A DNA stretch of 11,436 bases. It comes from Promethearchaeota archaeon (GTDB lineage Archaea > Asgardarchaeota > Lokiarchaeia > Sigyniarchaeales > SOKP01). The stretch is from the NCBI GenBank assembly GCA_004524385.1, contig SDNM01000020.1, forward strand, positions 1-11,436, written 5' to 3'. Of the stretch, positions 6,356 through 11,436 are shown in pieces; within the stretch, counting starts at the first letter, position 1, and the number at the start of each line of letters is the position of its first letter. The notes beneath the pieces were generated by a model. That model worked only from the letters and a program-made list of their open reading frames with translations, was not told where the DNA came from and ran no database searches. A program made the translations under genes and the position numbers.

Positions 6356-7075
6356 ATGTCAGAAAAAAAGAAGGATAAATGCGAAATATGTAGTCACGAG
6401 TTAGTCTACGCAACTCAATTAGAAGATCGAAAAGAACTTAAATGTGAATTCTGTTTAAAAAGTGATATTGTAAATATTTATTGCCCGAATGGTCATTATA
6501 TATGTGACTCATGCCATTCCAATGTTCCAATCGAAATAATAGAAAAATTTTGTGAAAAAACCGATTTAAAAGATCCTTTTGAAATAGCTGATAGGATTAT
6601 GATGCATAATAATTTTAAAGTTTATGGTCCTGAACATCATGTGTTAACCCCAGCAGTTATATTAACAGCTTTAAAAAATAATGATGTAAAAAAACCCAAT
6701 GGGGACGATATAACCTTTATGGATATTAAAGAAGCAATTAAAAGAGCATCAAAAATACCTGGGGGTTGGTGTGGTTTTTATGGCACGTGTGGTGCTGGTA
6801 TGGGCGCTGGGATTGCTATTAGTATATTTACAGGAGCTACTCCGTCAAAAGATAAGGAAAGAACACTAGCAAATCAAATGACATCAAAAGTATTAGCTAA
6901 AATCGCAGATAATTTAGAACATTGCTGTAAAAGATCTGTAAAAATATCTATTATTGAAACATTGAAGTTCTTAAAAGACAAATTTGATATTGTTTTAAAT
7001 TACGAACCAATAGAGTGTAGATTTTCGGGTATTAATGACAGATGCGAAAAGACTAATTGTCCAATTTTCACTTGA
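6356..7075 (+). CDS. Cys-rich DUF5714-like protein
   Basis: A 239-residue protein with 15 cysteines. The N-terminus has CxxC pairs at 9/12 and 30/33 and a PNGH-linked C43 with C50/C53, which look like zinc ribbons. Next come H94/H95 (GPEHH) and a Gly-rich motif GGWCGFYGTCGAGMGAG (136-152) with C139 and C145, then the segment IFTGATP, a C190-C191 pair and three late cysteines (C221, C230, C235). I recognise this layout as DUF5714, a family of unknown function seen mainly in archaea and anaerobic bacteria. The number of cysteines suggests zinc plus possibly an Fe-S cluster or thiol chemistry; that is inference. No transmembrane segment is evident, although the Gly-rich stretch is hydrophobic. 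It probably forms an operon with the upstream PHP phosphatase. Its function is not known. Confidence 0.75.
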   Translation: MSEKKKDKCEICSHELVYATQLEDRKELKCEFCLKSDIVNIYCPNGHYICDSCHSNVPIEIIEKFCEKTDLKDPFEIADRIMMHNNFKVYGPEHHVLTPAVILTALKNNDVKKPNGDDITFMDIKEAIKRASKIPGGWCGFYGTCGAGMGAGIAISIFTGATPSKDKERTLANQMTSKVLAKIADNLEHCCKRSVKISIIETLKFLKDKFDIVLNYEPIECRFSGINDRCEKTNCPIFT

Positions 7076-7107
7076 AAATAAATTAATACAAAATTAGATT
7101 TAAAATA

Positions 7108-7112
7108 TTTTT
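7108..7112 (+). terminator. Possible T-run terminator after the DUF5714-like gene
   Basis: A T5 run lies 33-37 nt past the stop, inside the 45-nt gap between convergent genes, and is followed immediately by GTAGG. It is plausible as an archaeal terminator, with no hairpin. Confidence 0.35.
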
Positions 7113-7120
7113 GTAGGAAG

Positions 7121-7945
7121 CTAAATCTTACGTGATCTCAGCCAACCTTCCATTACGAGTGAATTAAAGAGTTTAATATGACCAGGATCACGTGTGTGAA
7201 AGACTAGATGATTATTATCGTTTTTTCCAATAACTCCAATCAGTAATTCTTCACCGTCTCTTATTATAATATATCTATCGCTTCCCTCAAAATTTCTTAG
7301 AGAGATATTGTCGAGGCTTTCATATTCATCCAATAAATCAGCGTTTTCCTCAATTCCCGGATTAATTTCACAAGAGATTTTCATATTAACCGACGATCTA
7401 ACTTCATAAAGGTATAATTCTTGTAAATCTGTTATATTAGGAACGACAATTGTTACGTTATGCATTGCATTTTGTAAAATTTCGCGCATTTTTTCAATAA
7501 TATCAGATACGCTAATAGAAATATTTGTATAATCAATAATTTTCGATTCTGAGGATTTGGAATTTTTTTCCTTTTCCTCTAATTTTTCTTTTTCTACTTC
7601 TAACTGCTCGATTACTTCATCTGATTTATTTAACTCATCGTTTAATATTTCAATCTCTTTTTGAAGTTCTTCAATTTTCTTATCTTTTTCTATTAGTACA
7701 GCTTCGTCAACTGTTGAGACAGGTGTCGATTTTAATTCTTCTTCTTTTAGGTTTACCGTCTTTTCTAAAGCGCTAATTTTTTCTTCTTTAACTTTTAACG
7801 AGTCTTCTAACGTCTTTATTTGCGCATCCTTAAGGACCAAGGTAGAATTAATAGTGCTTAATTGATCTTCTTTAAGAGCGATGGTTTTTTTTATATCCTC
7901 TATTGTGTCTCTTAAGAGTTTTTCTTTATCTCCATTTACTTCCAT
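7121..7945 (-). CDS. Coiled-coil protein with C-terminal PLD-like, TrmB-sensor-type domain
   Basis: A 274-residue soluble protein in two parts. Residues about 5-130 are a heptad-rich, highly charged coiled coil containing four 14-residue units in register (21-34, 35-48, 49-62, 63-76), each starting with T/S and carrying an LK[ED] or VKE core at positions 4-6. A Ser/Lys linker (about 128-136) leads to a globular domain at about 138-274. Its strand pattern (VTIVVPN, RYIIIRDGEELLIGVIG, then a terminal FNSLVMEGWLRS helix) resembles the PLD-like effector domain of archaeal TrmB-type regulators. There is no HKD motif and no winged-helix DNA-binding domain, so it is not a standard TrmB regulator. 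It may be a ligand-sensing or scaffolding protein that oligomerises through the coil. The ATG at 7945 fits, with a TATA-like box about 40 nt upstream. The domain match is inference from pattern. Confidence 0.72.
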   Translation of the reverse strand: MEVNGDKEKLLRDTIEDIKKTIALKEDQLSTINSTLVLKDAQIKTLEDSLKVKEEKISALEKTVNLKEEELKSTPVSTVDEAVLIEKDKKIEELQKEIEILNDELNKSDEVIEQLEVEKEKLEEKEKNSKSSESKIIDYTNISISVSDIIEKMREILQNAMHNVTIVVPNITDLQELYLYEVRSSVNMKISCEINPGIEENADLLDEYESLDNISLRNFEGSDRYIIIRDGEELLIGVIGKNDNNHLVFHTRDPGHIKLFNSLVMEGWLRSRKI

Positions 7946-7980
7946 GATTAGGTTTTTTGAAAATAACTTTTTTTCTCTAA

Positions 7981-7991
7981 ATTATATATAT
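7981..7991 (-). promoter_or_regulatory. TATA-like box for the coiled-coil gene
   Basis: On the minus strand this is ATATATATAAT, centred about 41 nt before the ATG at 7945, giving a short 5' leader of about 15 nt. The 167-bp gap 7946-8112 contains this box and otherwise only AT-rich sequence with no supported gene. Confidence 0.4.
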
Positions 7992-8112
7992 TCAATTCTT
8001 ATTAAAATTTAATTTTTAGCATTACTATTGAGAAAAATTATCTTGATAACCCATTTATATATTATAATTAGTCTTCTTATCTTTTTATTATGAATATCCT
8101 TTTAATACTCTA

Positions 8113-9357
8113 TTAACCAATGATTTTCTTTATTTCATCCGCAATTTTTAACGCTCCAAAAAAAGATCTTGAAAAATTCTTATCTTTATATAATATTGTA
8201 CATATTGGTTCGCCTTTTGATATAATTTTTGGCTCAGTTTTATCGTGTATGTTTTCAAGTTGATTTATTTGTTCTATTTTATCTCTATATATTTCTTTAG
8301 GAGCAAACATAATTAATTTGGTTGCAAATCCTTTAGATTTATTCGATTTAAGTTTTTTTTCAATATATTCCCACTTAGTTCCATCAAAACTTTGAATATA
8401 CAAATTCAATAAGTTTAGATCAAGGACAGTTTCCGAAACATTAATTGAACCGGGAATTCTTGGATTAATCTCCATTAGATAAGGATTATGATTTTTTAAA
8501 ACAAAATCAAATCCATTAATCCCTTTTAATCCGAGTTCTTTAGCTAAAGTTATTGAAATTTGAGAGATTAATTCCTCATCTTCTTTAAATAAATAAGCAG
8601 GAACAATATTGCCACAATACATAAATTCTTTAGGAGGATTTAGAAATTTTAAACCAATAATTTGTCTATTGATAGAAATAACTTCGCATTCTTCTCCATT
8701 TGAAATTATAGTACAACTCACTGGTATCCCTTCTATGTATTCTTGAATTAGCCACTCTGATTCTTTAAAACCTTTCATCTTTTGTGTTTGTAGAAATGAT
8801 GATAAACTGCCTTCATTTTCCATTCTATAAACGTTAATACCTCCGGCTCCTGTTTTTTTCTTTATAACAAACGGATATTTCAACACATTTTCTTTTGATT
8901 TAATTTTTTCATACGGGAGAGTAAGAGGAATTTTATATCCTTTTGATGACATAATATTATGCACAAGTTCGATATTTCTGGCTATTTTAATTGATTCTAT
9001 AGAGTTATTTAAATTTTTTATAGAATATTGATCTTTATTTATTTCCTTTAAAATCGCCTCCCTTTCCTCAAAAGCATCATCTAAACCACTCCCTATTATT
9101 AAATATTCAATATTTGGATATTTTTGTAATATCTCGATTGTCAAATTAGCTAAAAAAATACTATACTTATTTTTTAAAAGATCATAAGTAGTTTCTAATT
9201 CTTTTATTACGATTAGGCAATCTTTTACATTTGGATATAAGTCTAAATCGCCAAAAAAATCAACTGCATATACATCGTATCCTGCCTTATTTAAAGAATA
9301 AGTGAGAGGGCGTGTATTGAATCCTACGACTAATGCGGATCGTGAATTTTTAGCCAT
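8113..9357 (-). CDS. ATP-grasp carboxylate-amine/thiol ligase (COG2232-like)
   Basis: A 414-residue cytoplasmic protein. The N-terminal Rossmann-like preATP-grasp domain (about 5-110) opens with SALVVGFNTRPL. The ATP-grasp core follows: FVIKKKTGAGG (163-173) holds the ATP-binding Lys and the flexible Gly loop, WLIQEYIEG (202-210) the hinge acids, GFDFVL (282-287) an Asp, and LMEINPRIPGS (294-304) the E296/N298/R300 metal and phosphate ligands. All key residues are present, so it should be active. ATP-grasp enzymes join a carboxylate (via acyl phosphate) to an amine, thiol or similar nucleophile. The overall look matches COG2232, ATP-dependent carboligases widespread in methanogens and in bacteria that use tetrahydromethanopterin; the substrate is unknown. 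A C-terminal domain (about 340-414) follows the core. It is divergent from the SDR gene across a 108-bp shared promoter region. Confidence 0.87.
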   Translation of the reverse strand: MAKNSRSALVVGFNTRPLTYSLNKAGYDVYAVDFFGDLDLYPNVKDCLIVIKELETTYDLLKNKYSIFLANLTIEILQKYPNIEYLIIGSGLDDAFEEREAILKEINKDQYSIKNLNNSIESIKIARNIELVHNIMSSKGYKIPLTLPYEKIKSKENVLKYPFVIKKKTGAGGINVYRMENEGSLSSFLQTQKMKGFKESEWLIQEYIEGIPVSCTIISNGEECEVISINRQIIGLKFLNPPKEFMYCGNIVPAYLFKEDEELISQISITLAKELGLKGINGFDFVLKNHNPYLMEINPRIPGSINVSETVLDLNLLNLYIQSFDGTKWEYIEKKLKSNKSKGFATKLIMFAPKEIYRDKIEQINQLENIHDKTEPKIISKGEPICTILYKDKNFSRSFFGALKIADEIKKIIG

Positions 9358-9389
9358 TAATAAAATAATAGATAGGGAATTTAAAGAAA

Positions 9390-9401
9390 TATTTAATATA
9401 C
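9390..9401 (-). promoter_or_regulatory. TATA-like box for the ATP-grasp gene
   Basis: On the minus strand it reads GTATATTAAATAT-like sequence, centred about 38 nt upstream of the ATG at 9357, predicting a leader of roughly 10-12 nt. Confidence 0.38.
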
Positions 9402-9427
9402 TAATTTAATTAAATTCTCATTAATTC

Positions 9428-9438
9428 TATAATTTATT
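9428..9438 (+). promoter_or_regulatory. TATA-like box for the SDR gene
   Basis: TATAATTTATT is centred about 33 nt upstream of the ATG at 9466, predicting a short leader. It lies back to back with the box for the ATP-grasp gene in the same 108-bp region. Confidence 0.38.
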
Positions 9439-9465
9439 GTTAGAAATAGCAAGTGAATTAAGATA

Positions 9466-10413
9466 ATGAAAAGCAAGAAGTTTTTTAACGGAAAAAGTGC
9501 TGTTATAACAGGGGCTGCCAGTGGTATTGGACGAGAATTTGCTTTAAACTTAGCAAAATATGGATGTAATCTCGTAATCTCTGATATCAATATGGAAATG
9601 TTAGAATTACTAAGAAAAGAATTAGAACAATTTTCTATAAAAGTAATCTCAGTTAATTGTGATGTGACAAAAAATTCCCAAGTAAGAAATTTAGCTAAAA
9701 TTTCAATTAAAGAATTAGAAGATATTCATTTTCTTTTTAGTAATGCAGGTATCGCTACAGGTGGGCCATTTGAGGATATAGCTCAAGCCCAATGGGAGAG
9801 AACCATAAATGTCAATTTATTTGGCATGTATTATGTAGTAAAAGCGTTTATACCTAAATTAATAGAGCAGAGCCATGGACACATCATTGTAACGGCTTCT
9901 ATTGCAGGAAGCTTAGGAGTGGGGGGCTTAAATCCATATAACACATCAAAATTTGCGAATGCAGGATTTTGTGAATCACTCTATGGTGAATATAGTCATA
10001 AAGGAATTGATGTGTCAGTAATTTGTCCTTTTCCAATTAGAACAAATTTAATTGAATCAGTTGGATTTGGCATATCCCCTGAAAAATTGGAAGGATTTAA
10101 TGTTGATGTTATGCAGGAAGCCCTTAAAATAGGGAAAAGACATTATTGGGAAGAATTCACTAAAAAGCAAGGAATATATAATGGTTTTGCTGGAGGATTT
10201 CCCGTAGAGCGAGCTGTAAAACGTTTTATTAAAAAGATTAAAAAGAAAAAATTATATATTTTTGAGAGACGTTATGGAAGACTAATGCAATTTTTACAAG
10301 GATTATTTCCTGGACTTTATAGAAAATTATTAAAATCCTTCGGAAAAAGACATCTAAAATTAATAGAGGAGGCTACGGAAATAGCTTTAGAGTTTGCAAA
10401 AAACAAACAATAA
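9466..10413 (+). CDS. Short-chain dehydrogenase/reductase (SDR)
   Basis: A 315-residue classical SDR. The cofactor motif TGAASGIG is at 15-22, D66 (CDVT) contacts adenine, NAG is at 93-95, N115 is the catalytic Asn, and the triad is completed by S145 (TAS), Y158 and K162 (YNTSK). D40 at the end of the second strand (VISDIN) favours NAD(H) over NADP(H); this is a family rule, not proof. After the usual core of about 250 residues there is an unusually basic, amphipathic extension (about 248-315) with a KKIKKKK run and FLQGLFPGLYRKLL. That suggests peripheral membrane binding or a lipid-like substrate, as in SDRs that act on acyl or steroid-type molecules. The substrate is unknown. The start at 9466 is supported by position relative to the nucleotide-binding motif. 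Confidence 0.9.
   Translation: MKSKKFFNGKSAVITGAASGIGREFALNLAKYGCNLVISDINMEMLELLRKELEQFSIKVISVNCDVTKNSQVRNLAKISIKELEDIHFLFSNAGIATGGPFEDIAQAQWERTINVNLFGMYYVVKAFIPKLIEQSHGHIIVTASIAGSLGVGGLNPYNTSKFANAGFCESLYGEYSHKGIDVSVICPFPIRTNLIESVGFGISPEKLEGFNVDVMQEALKIGKRHYWEEFTKKQGIYNGFAGGFPVERAVKRFIKKIKKKKLYIFERRYGRLMQFLQGLFPGLYRKLLKSFGKRHLKLIEEATEIALEFAKNKQ
10398..10403 (-). terminator. Possible terminator of the VWA gene
   Basis: A six-A run on the plus strand is T6 on the minus strand, 35-40 nt past the VWA gene stop and inside the 3' end of the convergent SDR gene. Confidence 0.28.
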
Positions 10414-10437
10414 AAATATTAGAAACGAGATATGTCA

Positions 10438-11436
10438 TTAAAGAATCTTTTTTAATTCTAGTATCAGAGAAGATGGATTATAACGATCGAACTTATATAT
10501 TTCAGCTCCTCCGTACTTTTTAAAATTTTTCTTGATTTTATCAGCAGAATATGGATGTACTCCCAGTGCCTGCGTTGCGTAGGATTTTTTTGGTTCTAAC
10601 ACAACTAGATGAACTTTTTGTTTTGACAGCTTTTTGGTCAATTCTTTTAATTCCTGAATAATTATGCCATAATCACTTTCGATTTGAGCAATCAATTCAG
10701 GGTATTTCGCTGAAATATTAGCACCACAGTCTGAACAAATAAAAATTACAGGAACAATATTCTTATTTTTCATTTTCTCTGCCTTTATTAAATCCATAAC
10801 TTTTCTTAAGGCAGCTGCCATTGGTGTATATGATTTTCCCTCTATTTTTTTTAATTTATTTAAAGCATATTTAAAAATGACAGTTGGCTTTTGTAAAACA
10901 ACAGCCTCTTTACCTCTGAAGATAATAAGGGAAATTTTATCTCTTTTTCTATAACCCTCCTTTTGTAAAGATAAAATAACATCAGTCATTTGTTTAATAA
11001 CATAGTACATTGACGCAGAACTGTCAAGAACAAAAAATAGCGCTAATGGTGCTCGATATTCATAGATTTTATCCATTAAATCATATTTATTAAATCGAAT
11101 TGGAAAGCTAATTTCCGTTTTATTGTACACAATATTTTTTAAGTAGTTCCTAATTGTCGCATCTAAAGCTATACTTTTTGGTCGCTGACCTCTAGGAGTC
11201 CGATATGATACATACCTTCCTTTTTGAGACGAGGCTATTTTAATTCTACGACCAATTCCCCGACCTCCATAATCAGAAACTCTACGATCTTTGCGAATAT
11301 TATCTAAAATAGAATTCATTTTCTTTTCCATTCTATAAACAAATGAAGTTATATCAAAATCTTCATCTGATAAATTAAAATCATCTGCTTCTTCAAATGG
11401 TATATCTTTAACTTTCCACCCTCCTGCGGGTTTTGC
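10438..11436 (-). CDS. VWA-domain protein, Mg/Co-chelatase subunit D (ChlD/BchD)-like, 5' end outside window
   Basis: The frame is open from 11436 to the stop, so the Met at 11331 is internal: 35 further residues precede it, including an acidic stretch (EEADDFNLSDEDFD). This acidic linker, then the basic GRGIGRRIK and GRYVSYRTPRG region, then ALDATIRNYL, follows the ChlD/BchD order between the AAA+ and VWA domains. The VWA domain carries a MIDAS: DSSAS at 103-107 (numbered from the internal Met), T169 in SYTPMAAAL, and D201 in CSDCGAN, where chelatase D proteins usually have TDGRAN. The family role is the integrin-like subunit of ATP-driven metal insertion into tetrapyrroles; a MoxR-type chaperone role is the alternative. 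An AAA+ domain is expected upstream, beyond the right edge. It converges with the SDR gene across 24 nt. Confidence 0.85.
   Translation of the reverse strand, partial: AKPAGGWKVKDIPFEEADDFNLSDEDFDITSFVYRMEKKMNSILDNIRKDRRVSDYGGRGIGRRIKIASSQKGRYVSYRTPRGQRPKSIALDATIRNYLKNIVYNKTEISFPIRFNKYDLMDKIYEYRAPLALFFVLDSSASMYYVIKQMTDVILSLQKEGYRKRDKISLIIFRGKEAVVLQKPTVIFKYALNKLKKIEGKSYTPMAAALRKVMDLIKAEKMKNKNIVPVIFICSDCGANISAKYPELIAQIESDYGIIIQELKELTKKLSKQKVHLVVLEPKKSYATQALGVHPYSADKIKKNFKKYGGAEIYKFDRYNPSSLILELKKIL
10448..10453 (+). terminator. Possible terminator of the SDR gene
   Basis: A T6 run lies 35-40 nt after the SDR stop, inside the 3' end of the convergent VWA gene. It mirrors the T6 on the other strand, so the convergent transcripts probably overlap by their tails. 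Confidence 0.3.

Noticed and set aside
8041..8070. TATA-like stretches in the gap between the coiled-coil and ATP-grasp genes, on both strands
   Set aside because: On the plus strand they would only drive antisense into the ATP-grasp gene; on the minus strand they are over 100 nt from the next start, and a better placed box exists at 7981-7991.
9393..9590. 65-residue minus-strand open frame over the SDR start
   Set aside because: It overlaps the divergent promoter region and the cofactor-binding coding region; it reads as a shadow with no domain or supported start.

Overview
This is an AT-rich window, and every sign in it points to an archaeon. Several start codons have TATA-like boxes about 23-40 nt upstream. 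Shine-Dalgarno sequences are mostly absent, with one clear exception at 3609-3615. T-runs follow genes where archaeal terminators would sit. The gene content (a DUF5714-type Cys-rich protein, a COG2232-like ATP-grasp ligase, a PLD-like TrmB-sensor-type domain, a chelatase-type VWA protein, many stand-alone metallohydrolases) would suit an Asgard/Lokiarchaeia-like or other mesophilic archaeal genome. No phylogenetic marker is present, so the lineage is inference. I see no rRNA, tRNA, CRISPR array, insertion sequence, integrase or origin. No gap between genes exceeds about 205 bp.

Layout. (1) 1-1564, plus strand: the end of a membrane-anchored PHP metallohydrolase (cut by the left edge), then an MBL-fold hydrolase 10 nt downstream. 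(2) 1768-4535, plus strand: three tandem paralogues, each with two N-terminal membrane segments followed by a left-handed beta-helix (hexapeptide/LpxA-like) domain. This is the most distinctive part of the window. (3) 4546-5361, minus: an alpha/beta hydrolase with Asp in place of the usual nucleophilic Ser, convergent with the trio. (4) 5361-5480: a divergent promoter region built around a near-perfect 35-bp direct repeat. (5) 5481-7075, plus: a HisJ-type PHP phosphatase and a Cys-rich DUF5714-like protein, probably one operon. (6) 7121-7945, minus: a coiled-coil protein with a 14-residue internal repeat and a PLD-like sensor-type domain. (7) 8113-9357, minus: an ATP-grasp ligase, divergent from (8) an SDR oxidoreductase at 9466-10413, plus. 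(9) 10438-11436, minus: the C-terminal part of a Mg/Co-chelatase subunit D-like VWA protein. Its frame stays open to the right edge, so its N-terminus lies outside the window.

How they fit together. No single pathway links all genes. The clearest functional unit is the trio of membrane-tethered beta-helix proteins. Together they give six membrane segments and three soluble domains, the layout known from the C-terminal half of Pls-type (epsilon-poly-lysine synthetase) enzymes, here split into three genes with no adenylation domain in view. LbH proteins normally trimerise, so a membrane-bound heterotrimer is a reasonable hypothesis. The other genes look like independent small transcription units with closely packed convergent ends.
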